A stretch of 64,000 nucleotides of DNA from Coccinella septempunctata (lineage: Eukaryota; Arthropoda; Insecta; Coleoptera; Coccinellidae): contig NC_058194.1 in NCBI RefSeq assembly GCF_907165205.1, positions 21,452,856-21,516,855 on the forward strand, given 5' to 3'. This document shows, piece after piece, positions 1-11,106 of the stretch. Each line of letters begins with the position of its first letter. The first letter of the stretch is position 1. Position numbers and translations under genes: made by a program. The notes beneath the pieces were generated by a model. That model ran no database searches. It had not been told where the DNA came from and was given only the letters and a program-made list of their open reading frames with translations.

Positions 1-1052
1 TGTAGTTTACTGTAAATTGTAATATAGTTGCATTTCTGCGAAATTGACACCTTCCTATTGTTAGGGTTTATTGTAGTCGACAGTGAAGCGTTCTAACCAC
101 CACGCCTTCTTGCAAAAATTTTTAACATTTTCGTCCCAAATATGGTACAATATTCAAATTCTCAATCGAGTCCTTCAAAGGGTTGAATCCCTTTGAAGGT
201 AAATAAAGAAGTATTTGGACATACCATCAGAAATTAATATACTACCATGTATAAGAATGCATTGTGAGTAGAACACTATGAACGAAACATGTAAATGAAT
301 GAATAAAAATACAAGGAATATAAAATCTAGGAGACTCATTGAGTGTTTTTTTATTTATTCGATTTTTGTTTAATATTCTTTTTGAGGAATGCACAAGCTC
401 TGCAAGCCAATTGAACTTGGAAAAAAGACTTTTTCTCTGAAACCAAGTCATTAGTATGACAATTGTAGTAATCCAAAACCATTCTTGCGACTTCAATGGA
501 CCTATATCGAAGGAAGAAAATAAGTGTAGTATAGGTATTCGAAAATATCCCCAGATCTTTTTGAGATGAGCTGAATAATATATTTGACAATATTTTATTC
601 ATATTTTTTCCATTCCTATAAGGTAGTTTCGACTACATCGATGGACAGATGTCGAATATCAAAAGCACTGTTCATGGGGTATGAAGTGTGAAAAATACTC
701 GTTAGCACCAGTCCAGTACAATTCCATGCCTCGTTATTCATGATTACTCTATAATATCATTAGCACACACAATAATCACATTGTATTATTCATTTTTAAT
801 GAATCGATTTAATACCCTGAATAGATTCATTTGAAGAAATGAATCCTTGAGATGAAAAATAAAATTTGCTTACTGCTTGCATAATTCAATTCGAAAAGTA
901 CCAGCTTTAATGTGGATGCTATTGAATTGATTAAATCAATTCAATTGAACGAAGTTGCATTCAAAAGTGAAGATTTTTTTCAGTGAAGTTAGTGTCTAGT
1001 ATTTTCTAAGGTCTCAAAAATTTGCGAGCTAATAAAAAAGTCTATACCATTC
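1..1052. other. AT-rich stretch without a convincing gene
   Basis: I see no supported gene here. Two overlapping minus-strand open frames (242-602) have no recognisable domain, although one ends in an AATAAATAAA-like string and could be a 3' exon of an unknown gene. Short T and A runs dominate. Confidence 0.4.
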
Positions 1053-1535
1053 CAACTTAAAATTGAGACTAATCTAATCGAATTGGGATTAAACAAATTC
1101 AAAATAAGAATAAGCAATAAGCAATGGTAAACAAAACCGAATTGGGAATAGACACTCTTAAAATGGGACTAAACAATTTCATATTGAGAAAAGTCAATTT
1201 CAGTTTTATTTCATATTTCAAGGAAAGTGTTCTGAAGTAACTAAAAATCCAAATGGAGAAAAAATTTATTTTGCAACTCAGAGTTGCATATGAACTTAAT
1301 CCATCTCTATTTTATGAACAATTCAATTGAAAAATTCAATACAAAACACTCAAAATTATGTGATCAGTACCTTCATTAGGTATTTGCCAATATTTAATCT
1401 CATTTTGAATGTGTTTATAGCCAATTATTCGATTCTGTAGGTATTGTGTTAACCATTTTGAAGTTGCTTATACTCATTTTGATTTTGTTGAATACCAATT
1501 TGAATGTGTTTAGTCTCAATTTGAATTTGAAGTTG
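1053..1535. repeat. Foldback repeat with long imperfect inverted arms
   Basis: The left arm (about 1053-1190) and the reverse complement of the right arm (about 1388-1535) align over roughly 140 bp, with shared blocks such as AATTGAGACTAA, AATGAGATTAAA-like units and ATAAGCAA. Both arms are built of degenerate units of about 20-25 bp resembling TTGGGACTAAACAAATTCAAA. About 200 bp of unrelated sequence separates them. The structure suggests a foldback-type element or an old inverted duplication. No coding capacity is visible. Confidence 0.6.
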
Positions 1536-2755
1536 AGAAAGTGTAGTCATCCCCAGAAAATATGGGAATAATCAATTGAAATTTACACAACGGGATTTCG
1601 CTTTTACAAGCACTCCTCAGTGGAGTGTTTTATGATTATTTCGACAGGAGCTTGAGAACTGATTAACTTGTTTCTCAATAAGTGATTTGTTCTTCTAAAT
1701 CTAGAGTGACGCAGATATTTCCTAAAATATGAATGTATCACATATAAAATCGAGCAGATTCATTGGATAGTATAGATATATTCACATTTCCAAACCCATT
1801 GCTAAAATCTAGGGAAGGCTCTAGAAGCTATCGTTTTCAACGCATAACCATTTTTTCTTGAAGTGAAAGGAAATGAATTTTAATGAACCATTGAAATACG
1901 ATATTGTTTACAGATTTTGGAGAGTGTATTTTTCACTCTGCTTTTGTGACAATTATAGAACGTGCAATGTATGTCATCGGCTTCTTAATGAATTAAAATT
2001 CCCCAATCGGAAACCCGTTAAAGAGACTGGATAAAACTTCTGGTACTGATGTAACACAGCAAAAATTACTGCAATTGAAAAATAACAAAAATACCTTTTG
2101 TTAAACGAACATATAACACTACCTATAATGGCTCTAAGCACCGTTTCATGAAACCTAGATTAAATTCTAAAACGACGTTTAAGCATAGAATTTCTATTAA
2201 ATAAATATCATTGAAGAAATTAATCTCATTTAATGAAATGGTTCATACGGCCGTAAGAGTCGTACTATGAAGAAAATGCCTCACGACAGTGTTTAGCGAT
2301 AATAGCTTTTTGCATTTCTTAAACAAACTGTAAATGACTTTACGGAACTTCGACGTATACCTTTGGTTTGAAGCCAATATTACACATTCAGTATATTCCT
2401 TTTCACTGAAATGTACCATTCTTACAATTTATTTCTCTCAATTAAACACACCAGCAAAATATGGCGAACAAAATCTCATCGAAGTTTGTAGATCGTTGTC
2501 ACTTGAACCCTTCGTCAGATTTTAGATATTTTTATTTTCAAGTGTAGCTTGATTGTTCGGGAATATAACTGTTCATATGCTGTCACCACTAACTGCGTTT
2601 TTTTATATATACAGGGGTGAACATAAAAAATAAAAAGTTTTTTAGAAGACGAAACTATTTACGAACATTCAGATGTTGTTTTATCTCTTCTGAAAGTTTA
2701 CTCCTTTATTCATTGAGATATATTAATTTTGAGGGAAAATTGGCTCACTTTAAAT
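1536..2755. other. Intergenic, no gene seen
   Basis: The stretch is AT-rich. The only open frames are short, lack domains and are typical of random sequence (for example 2334-2525). Confidence 0.4.
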
Positions 2756-2905
2756 GGTTCATGGAGTGGACAGCATGTTCTCCGAACCATAATCCAATCC
2801 AGCATATTTGGGACATGTTAGGTAGAAGACATTAACGGTGTCCCAACAGTAGAAAATCGAGAGTCATTGGCAACTGCCCTAATAAAGGTTTGGGTTGATC
2901 TGTCA
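2756..2905 (+). mobile_element. Tc1-like transposase C-terminal fragment (dead)
   Basis: A plus-strand reading gives WTACSPNHNPIQHIWDMLGR, which matches the family signature W-P-A-x-S-P-D-L-N-P-I-E-H-x-W-D. In a neighbouring frame it continues as NGVPTVENRESLATAL, matching the region after the third catalytic residue. The frame shifts between the two parts at about 2832 and nothing upstream encodes the rest of a transposase. It is a short decayed relic and no terminal repeats were found. Confidence 0.7.
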
Positions 2906-3288
2906 TCTGTCTCAAAAGATTTGTATTATTCTGATCATAGGAAGACGATTGAATCGATCATAAGAGTACTTGCGGAAGGCACACAAGATATTGATCAGAG
3001 CCTTAAATTTTATAACTTGCCAATTATTGTTATTGGGTATGAATTAAATGTAGATGTATGTAGTTGACAAAAAACGAAGTATCCAAACAGTAATGTTTCC
3101 GACGAATTAAGCTACAAAAAAAGCTTAATTGGCCAAAGGTATAATATTAAGAGCAAATGGACTACAAACTTCGTTGAGATTTTATACGTTCGCTAATTTT
3201 GCCTTTGAGTATTCGAGTAATGGAACAGTTACCTACTATAATATAAATAGTACTCGTTTATTTCTTTATTACCATTAATTATTCTATC

Positions 3289-3412
3289 GTTCAGTCTCAT
3301 AATCAAATTTAGTCCCTTTAAGCTTAAAGCCTCTGATACTGTCATTTTTAGTAGGATTAAAAGAAGCTTTAAAATTTAAGGGAATTTAAACTTGATTATG
3401 AAACCGATCGTA
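3289..3412. repeat. Palindromic MITE, copy A
   Basis: This short element of about 120 bp can fold on itself. The left end reads AGTCTCATAATCAAATTTAG and the right end is its approximate complement (CTTGATTATGAAACCG). A second copy lies at 58244-58366 with the same ends and the same centre (TGTCATTTTTAGTAGG) in opposite orientation. No coding capacity. Two related copies in one window indicate a dispersed family. Confidence 0.75.
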
Positions 3413-3456
3413 AAGCGGATAAAATTTAAGAATATTTGACTTTGAAGTAATTTATT

Positions 3457-4230
3457 CCCGGTAGATTCGGGTGACTCGGGACAGTCCTGTGTCTTGGGAC
3501 AATTAACCCCTTGCAGATTTCTTTGTTTCTTACCATTTATGAGTGAAGGGACAAACTTATAAGATTGTGTAGCGTCTTTTCGGTTAGTTTAACAATTAAT
3601 TCCTGTTGAGTTTGCCGTGACCAGAGCGTTTGAATTGACAGGAAAAATTAACGAATTCGGGAGAGTAAAAGCGTGTTTTTATGGCCCTTATATTTTCTAG
3701 TGTCCTGTACATGTGTTAAACTTTGTGCATGTGTGAATACGTGGGATATTGGGATATTAGATATGTCATGAAACAAGGTTGTTTACAAATCAAACGGCAA
3801 CACGGATCTCATAAATTTATTTTGTTGTTTCATAGAGTGACTTGAGACAATGCCGAATAGATACAAGCGGCGCATTGGCAGCAGAAAATATGCCGATTTT
3901 TAGCAGGATACGTTATTTCCACAAAGAAATCACCAGAGAATTGAATAAATCAAAGTTCCAAGTCACCTATTTCATTTGAGAGTTGAGGAATCAATGAATT
4001 TTAACTTGTGTCCCAAGCCTCCCAAATCGGTGGGTGACTTGGGACAAGTATATTTTATTTTTTTTCAAAATTTATATCCGAATTCTGAAGCATGGTATAT
4101 ATCCTAATCAATAGTCTGATTCATTAAGCATATTCGAACCTCTTTTTCAGATAAAAATAGGTCACTCTTTTGAAAATATGACAAGTTGAATTCAATATTT
4201 TCGTCTCAAGTAGTCCGAATCTACGGTCTT
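3457..4230. mobile_element. pogo/Tigger-like DNA transposon relic
   Basis: The ends are inverted: the left side has GGTAGATTCGGGTGACTCGG and the reverse complement of the right side has CGTAGATTCGGACTACTTGA. The string GTGACTTGGGACA and variants recur inside. At about 3851 an open frame begins MPNRYKRRIGSRKYADF and then hits a stop, with QDTL following. That resembles the N-terminus of pogo-type transposases (basic leader, then R-K-Y followed by a helix-turn-helix). Only this leader survives, so the element is non-autonomous or decayed. The target duplication is not clear. Confidence 0.5.
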
Positions 4231-6379
4231 CTTTTTTTAAATTATTTGTAATAATCAGGTTTTCTTAAATCTGTAGAAATATGCAAGGAGTTCCATTTAA
4301 ATTGAAAAGTTGAGGACATTTCCAGTGAAATTGGACGTACAATAGTAACAAAAAATAAGCTATCAGCTGCTTTACTTGACTCCTGCAGGATTCAAATTAA
4401 TATCCTCCTATTCTTTGATATTATCTTGGTTGCGTACTTTATCCCCTGTATATCGTCAACCTAAACTAAACTAGTTTTGCTCGAACATTCTCGATTGCCT
4501 GTAATATTAATTCAAAACTGATATGAATGGTCACTTAACGAAATTGAAATTGATCCATTCCATCTATAATAACCAAATCAGAACGAGATTTATATTACTT
4601 CACCTCATTCTTGAATCATTTAATTATGGACATAAAAAATATATCAGCATATAGATATTATAGGAAACGTCCAAAATCAAACGTAAATATTCACAAGAAA
4701 TCAAAAAAAACGGAAGGCATTTTGGTCTAATGAATTCCATCCAATTAAGTTCATTCCACACAAAGTGATCGTCAACCGCCTTGGTCAGCAAGGATCCTTC
4801 AATCCCCTCTATCATAAAACAATGTTTTTTTTCAGCGATTTCATCGTTCGAGAGAGGGTATTTCGCCATTCTTAAAACCTGATCTAACCCCACAATCTCC
4901 ATTCTTTTTGATTTAAAATTCTAGTATAAGCTCAGAATGATGATCGATATATAAAACGGAAAGTTTCACTTTCCATTGGTCACAGTTTGCTTAAGTGTGT
5001 GCGAGACCATCATGGTATGAGAAATTGGTTTTGTGAATTATTTACATCTCAGAATCGTTGCGGTCACTCAAAAGTTCTTCGGTTGTTAAAACCGCGAGAT
5101 TCATCTCGCGCCTTGGGTGTTTCTGAAATGAGATAATACGATACTGCTGATGAGAAAAAAACAGGTTTTTAATTCCATGAAAATATTCGAAGCGATTAGG
5201 AATATTTTGTGTTGAATTCGTTTGTTGGATTACGGTAACTATTGAGGTTGTTGAACTAACCCTTTTGTGAGAGTGAGTGATTTATTTCATTTTTTTATTT
5301 TCTCATAAAAACATTCAGTTCTTAATCGTGTAATATGAGAAAGAAACAAAATTCGATAATCCACAATGATTTCGACAATTTACGAAATATCTGATAATAG
5401 AGTTAAATTTATATAGTTTTAAAATATAAAATTTAATTAAGGGGAAAAATGAACCCTTTCGTTATTTGTTATGATTGGTTGGTGTATTTAAATCCATGAA
5501 AAATTAAGGAAGAATATTTAAAAATGGAAGGAATGCACCTGCACAATCCGTCTGAGATAAAACAATTCATAGTTCTTTTTACATCGACCAGAATAGTTGT
5601 TTTATTAGACGTTCAGTTGTACATATTTCTAGAAAAGTATAGGTAACGCTCTGTACCGTTTTAGTGTTGAAAGTCAGTTCATTCTTAATTGAGTAATAAT
5701 ATTCTAGATTTCATTTCTAATCTCCGATTCAACTACTTCAAAATGAAGAAAAATTCTATTCAATTTATTTAGAATAGTTTGGGTTGGGCGAAAATTAACT
5801 TTTTTTCTGTATGGAGTAGTTTTTGCTTGTTCATGCTTATGATTAATTTTACATGAGTAACTGTCAGTTATTCACTAAAATGCGAATGGACAAAAGATTG
5901 AATTGCCTTCTTGCCATTCTTGAGAGGATGTAATACAGAAAATCTTCGTTATTTTTTTCTTAAACCTTTCTCGATGAGGATTTAAACTGAATTTGGAGTA
6001 TGGGAATAAGTTTCCACAGATTTGATTCGGAAATAGTGAAATTAAAAAAAAAAAAATTTGACCAATTGAAACATCTGCTCTCTTTCTGCCTTACCATAAA
6101 AGGATTAAAAGGTCTCTTGACATCTCTTGAATAATCCAACGAAAAAGACATAGAATGATAGTCTTTCTGTTAGTTCCGTTAGCATTTTTGATATTCTCAG
6201 AAAAAAAAACTCTTTAGACTTTTTTATTGATATTGAGGACCCTGTACGTAATGTAGGAATTTCCCCTAAATTGTGCTTTTTGCTCATTGTTAAGTTTGGA
6301 CCCTTTCCCCTCATTAGTACATCGCCCTTAGTAAGGACAGATGTTGAAATGGGGTGGTGTAATAGATCTTCAACACAAT
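4231..6379. other. Intergenic, no supported gene
   Basis: The longest frame (4624-4902, minus, 92 codons) begins MEIVGLDQVLRMAKYPLSND and has a TATA-like string upstream on the minus strand, but I recognise no family and its C-terminal third looks like intron or random sequence. A small hairpin (GCGAGATTCATCTCGC) sits near 5095. Nothing else stands out. Confidence 0.35.
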
Positions 6380-6560
6380 AAGAAAAATGGGGCACAAAAT
6401 TAATATGTTCGGTATTTACTATTTTGTAGGAAAATACTCCGGCGGGTAGGTCTATATTTATTTTAAATTGCACAACTTTTCATGTATAAATGAAGGGTAG
6501 TTGAGTTTTTCAAATGGCAACCCTAACTTTTTGTACCAGAAATGGATTGATCTTTTGTTG
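6380..6560 (-). repeat. Interspersed repeat, copy 1
   Basis: Read on the minus strand, this segment contains CCATTTCTGGTACAAAAAGT, then AGGGTTGCCATTTGAAAAAC, then TAGTAAATACCGAACATAT. The same ordered blocks occur at 55690-55865 (plus), and partly at 6940-7010 (plus) and 7735-7850 (minus). It is a recurrent mobile or tandemly spread non-coding sequence; the class (SINE, MITE or satellite-like) is not clear. Confidence 0.65.
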
Positions 6561-6934
6561 CTATGAGGACATATGGGTGTTTTTCAATCCTTTCTTATTA
6601 TAGGGATGAAATGCTAAATCCTTTTGAATTAGAATTTTTAATTGTTTATAGGTATGTATGATAAACACTCTAGTTATTGACATTTTTAAAGTGCCTTTTT
6701 CGCAAATGATGAAAAATGAAATGAGGTATCAATATAAGTATTTGATTTTTCAATTGTGATTTTTAATTCAGTAATTCATCAGTTACTTACCTGAGAAAAA
6801 GGCATGTATGTTTCCGATAATATACTTCAAAAACATCAATTACCTACTTCCAAAGTGTATGACATTGATCTCAAAATTATGGAAAATGAAAAATTGAAAA
6901 AAGTGTTATTGAAAAGCTCCAAACCATCCTCAGC

Positions 6935-7010
6935 AACAGAATGTCTATGCATTTCTGGCACGAAAAGTTTAAGTGGTCCAACCCCTCGTTAAGGTGTCAT
7001 GACAAGATCC
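6935..7010 (+). repeat. Interspersed repeat, copy 2 (partial)
   Basis: It contains ATGTCTATGCATTTCTGGCA followed by CCCCTCGTTAAGGTGTCATG, matching in order the ATGTCTATCCATTTCTGGCA and CCCTCGTAGAGGGTGCATGA blocks of the copy at 55690-55780. It is truncated and diverged. Confidence 0.55.
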
Positions 7011-7734
7011 TCATTTATACATTATACATGAGAATTTGCGTAGTTTAAAATGAGAATTGACCTTTTCCTTCATCCTTCCACAAAATAAACAATTTCTACT
7101 ACAAAACGTGGGAGGGTAGCTTTGAAATAAAAGGAGATAAAGTTGGAATTTAGAAAACTCAGTTATGTGGATAATTATAAGAGGTGGCATTTTTTATTTT
7201 ATCTGAGACATTCAGTAAAAATACAAGTATGCAAATTGTTATATCTTCAAAACTATTGTCTCATAACCATTTCATTGGGCATAATGCATAATTTGCCAAT
7301 TTATTATGTATCAAATGAAATCTGAAAGTGAACCGGAACATACTTCACAAATGATTATGGCACCTGACAACATACTTGTTTTTACATGGATTTCATTGGA
7401 TTGGATATCCACGTGTAACTAACCCACGCAATTATGCAGCATTCGCTGAGCTTCAGTTTGAAAGCATCAAATCTTTGAAAATACCTACTTTCACTCATAG
7501 AAGTCTTGTATATAAATTGCCCACTTAGCCTCATAAAATCATTGAATTCGATCTTATATTTTATATACCCAAGGACACATTTCAAGTATAACATCGGGCA
7601 TTTACTACTTTGTAGGTATTACGAGCGACTTCCGCAATCATGAAATGGCTCTCGTAAATCTGAAAATTACCATAGATTCATGATAGGTATATTCGCGCTA
7701 AGAATAAAGAGTAAGAAAAAAGTAACGCACAAAA

Positions 7735-7860
7735 TTCATATCTTCGGTATTTATCATTTTATAGAAAAATGCTCGGAGAGGTAAATTTGTATTTTGAATT
7801 TCGAAACTTTTCAGGTATAATTTAGGAGTTTGTCATGCACCTTCTTCTAGGGGTGGGATA
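7735..7860 (-). repeat. Interspersed repeat, copy 3
   Basis: On the minus strand it carries the blocks GGTGCATGACAAAC and AAATACCGAAGATATGAAT in the same order as the copy at 55690-55865. A shorter related string (GCATTTACTACTTTGTAGG) at about 7595 suggests that this stretch holds more than one fragment. Confidence 0.55.
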
Positions 7861-9841
7861 GTCATATTATCATTTCTAAGTACTGAAAAGTGGAAATTTT
7901 TAGATTTGTTAAAAACAACAACTTTGTAGACAAAGGTTATGACTTTCAAGAGTCTTGAAAAACAATCCACATCTGTAATAATCATATCGGAATTCTCGAA
8001 TAACCTTGCGCAATATCGGAGTATAGCAATTTTCGGTTAATTGCTTGGTGGTGCGTTACGTCACATATAATTTCGCAGGGAAAGTTCCCATATAGGCTTA
8101 TTATTAATTATAGGGATAAACAAGTAGAACAGATACCATTAGTCCAATGAAATAATTCTCCCTTAATATCTCGAATAATCAGAGGAGCAATGAAATGTAA
8201 CGATTATGCATATCGACTGAGAATGTGATACCTACTGCAGGTTGTTATTACCTCAATTTATTATCGAATTAGCGCTCTTGCTCTTGCCCTTGCTTTCTTT
8301 AGACTTCGAAGTAATCAAGAGGTGTGAAATATTTCAGCACCTCATCAGGGTTTTATCTGGATCACCTCCAATTCATCACCTTTCACTGTGTTTTGATAAC
8401 TGTTTGGAATTCAACGAAAACTAAACTGAACTCACTACCCGACTAGGTAGTGAGAATATTCCATTAATAATTGGTAATAAAGTAAATGGAGGAAACGTTC
8501 CAAGAAATAAGAAGTTTTAACCCAAAATTAATACTTATTAAATAAAATATTCATATATACGTGCAGGGGTAGATGCTGTTTTGATATTAAATATCGAAGA
8601 GTGATCAACAACTGTTTTGACACGTTCTAATATTTCTTGTTAGGGATAGTCTGATAGTTGTAAAACAAAAATAAGTCGGACTGCCTGGGTTTTTAAATTC
8701 TTAGCACTAAATATGCGTGACAATCCATCATTGTGATTTATGATGAGAATTACCGATATATTAAGGAAGGTATTCATCTCACTCAAAGTGATTGTGATGA
8801 CTGTTCATACTTTGACTGATAGAGGGGTCCAACTAGCTAACCACTTATCTCTCAAAGTGATAAAGTAACGACACAGTTGATTGAGTGATGGATGTCTGTA
8901 CTTTTTGAATCGTCAGAATTGTTGATGGTTGAAACATTTTTCTTGATTGATTCGTCTTCTTTTCTTCTGAAGAAATGTATATAAGTGGTGAAAAAACCCA
9001 ACAACTTATGTAATCGTTTTTCTACCTCCATTAAGTTAGTAGAAGAGGATATCAGAGATGTTCTGTCAAGAATGATGGTTCGAATTTGCTGATGCCTGAT
9101 TCAGTGCCGTATAAAGAAATCTAACCGTACAACAATTCATACAAGCATAAAATACTTCTTAAGGAGTTTTTCGCTACATTGATCAGATTTAACGGGTTGT
9201 CGATTACACTTACACGAGAATAAAGAGACAAATGATCTGAAACCTGCTCACGTACGTTCAGGATAGAAAATTAATATTTATTCTCCTTTCAAATCATAAA
9301 TCTTAAAGTGCATTGGAGGAACGGCACGTGTTCATCTGAAATGGGGGAGTTAAATATGCAGTGAGCAATGAAATCAGATCTCATTTTTTTTTTGAAGAGT
9401 CATCATTTTGGAATAGCTAATGTTTCAAGTCACCTTTAATGGGTGAAAATGTATAAAGTTTTCCCGATCAAAACCGAATGTGTTGAGAACCAACTTTATG
9501 GTGGAAGCTCGTGATGGATGGAATTAGAAAAGTTTTTGAAAAAAAAACAGGAAAAAAATTATACAAAATAAGAAATTATTATCGTTTCCATATAGAAGGT
9601 AATGGAAAATTGTGATCACTTTAATGTTCTTTCAAGTTTTATTATCTTTCAAGTGAATATAAGTATAGTTCATAAAAAAAGTGTTGTTATGAAAAGAGCT
9701 ACCAAACACTCATGTTACATGTTATAATCAGCAAAAATCAGGAAAATTCAAATTTTCCGTAGATTGATTCATTTAGTGGCTGTTCCCTTTCGTTATGCAG
9801 ATAATATCCTATTTGGATGATTCTTCATTGAAAAAAAAAAT
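7861..9841. other. Intergenic, no gene seen
   Basis: The sequence is AT-rich with stop codons in all frames. The only frame near 60 codons (8242-8424) is leucine-rich and has no family resemblance. Confidence 0.4.
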
Positions 9842-10668
9842 TCTGCCAAAATTTGGATAACCTGTAAGCCAAATCTGATGAATAAGGAGGGTGTTCTGCT
9901 AGTAATTCAAACCCTAAATCATGAAATTTTTGCATGGCAACATGAGATTCGTGTGCAGGGGCGTTGTCCTGCAAAAACAAAACAGCTTTGGATAGCTTTC
10001 CGCGTCTTTTCTCTTCATTTTTTCCCGTAGAGTGGTCAGTAATGTCGAATAGTATTCTCCGGTTATTGTTCTACCCTTATACAAAATATCAATCATGATT
10101 ACTCCATGGCAATCCCAAAAAATTGAAGCAAGAACTTTTCCAGCAGATTTTTGGACACGAAACTTCTTAGGTCTTGGAGAACCAGAGTGTCGCCATTCCA
10201 TCGATTGTTGCTTCGTTTCTGTATCGTAGAAATGTACCCAAGTCCCATCCATAGCAACAATTCGGTTTAAGAAGTCTACATCGTTTTCAAATCGAGCACA
10301 CATCGAACGCGATGCTTCTACCCTTGCACGCTTTTGATCAACATTCAAACATTTGGAGATCCATTTTGCAGCAATTTTTCTCATGTCCAAATTGACGTGA
10401 ACTATATGATGACCGCGTTCGTATGAAATATTCAGTGCATCATGCATCACATATCGATATTTTCGGGGACTGACACAGAAACTGGCCTTCCCGATCGGTC
10501 ATCATCTTCAATGGAAAATTTACCTCTTTTGAAGCTTGCAGTCCAATTTTGCACGGTCCCATACGAAGGACATTGATCACCAAGGCTGTTAAGCATATCT
10601 TCATAAATCTGCTTACCTCTTAACCCTTTTAAATACAGGTACTTGATGATGGCTCGATACTCCAATTT
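9842..10668 (-). mobile_element. mariner transposase relic with deletions and frameshifts
   Basis: Read on the minus strand from 10665. The N-terminal helix-turn-helix part starts MEYRAIIKYLYLKGLRGKQI and includes the DDDRSGRPVS linker. After ENIDM a deletion of roughly 14 codons and a frame change lead into ALNISYER. The first catalytic Asp is in MDGTWVHFYD, where family members usually have DETW. A one-base frame error follows REKM at about 10010. The second catalytic Asp is in LQDNAPAHES. The frame then breaks after HPPYSSDLA, just where the third Asp (DLAPSDY) should be. The element is dead. A possible 5' end is the TA-flanked AGGGTGCCCCAGAATTAATG near 10924-10943 (minus strand); no matching 3' end was found. 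Confidence 0.9.
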
Positions 10669-10740
10669 TCACTTTCTTTTAATTCATTGCGTAACTCTGG
10701 TTTACTTTTTTGACCTCAAACTTCACACTGTCACTTCTAA

Positions 10741-10802
10741 TAATTTATTATTCGTTGCTATGGTAACGCAATAATTTATTATTCGTTGCTATGGTAACGC
10801 AA
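10741..10802. repeat. 31-bp tandem duplication inside the mariner 5' region
   Basis: Two identical 31-bp units stand head to tail, each containing TTCGTTGCTATGGTAACGCA. They lie between the transposase start and the presumed mariner 5' end, so they are probably subterminal repeats of that element. GTTGCTATGGTAAC is itself nearly palindromic. Confidence 0.85.
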
Positions 10803-11106
10803 TATTTTTTTATGCATTGAACTGGTCTAGGATAACTAGATATCAATGAATTACATTCTCGTAAGATGTAAGATAGCCAAGGATTTCTATTTTTCTGGAA
10901 TAGTATAGAGTATATTTACCATTAATTCTGGGGCACCCTATATATTCGAAATATTTCGATAAAAAAGGAAATAATTATTTTCCATGCCTCCTCTGATGAA
11001 CCCAAGTGATGCAATGATTCTGAGAAGCTTATTTTTCCAGGATAATGACCGAAATTATCAAGCATTTACTTTGTTATTGAGAATTAACAGTTCTGTCCGA
11101 TTGCAG

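Noticed and set aside
242..602. Two overlapping minus-strand frames, one ending near an AATAAATAAA string
   Set aside because: Could be a 3' exon of an unknown gene, but the two frames contradict each other and no domain is recognised.
4624..4902. 92-codon minus-strand frame with a TATA-like upstream string
   Set aside because: No family resemblance, no splice partner, and its C-terminal half reads like translated non-coding sequence. Not enough to call a gene.
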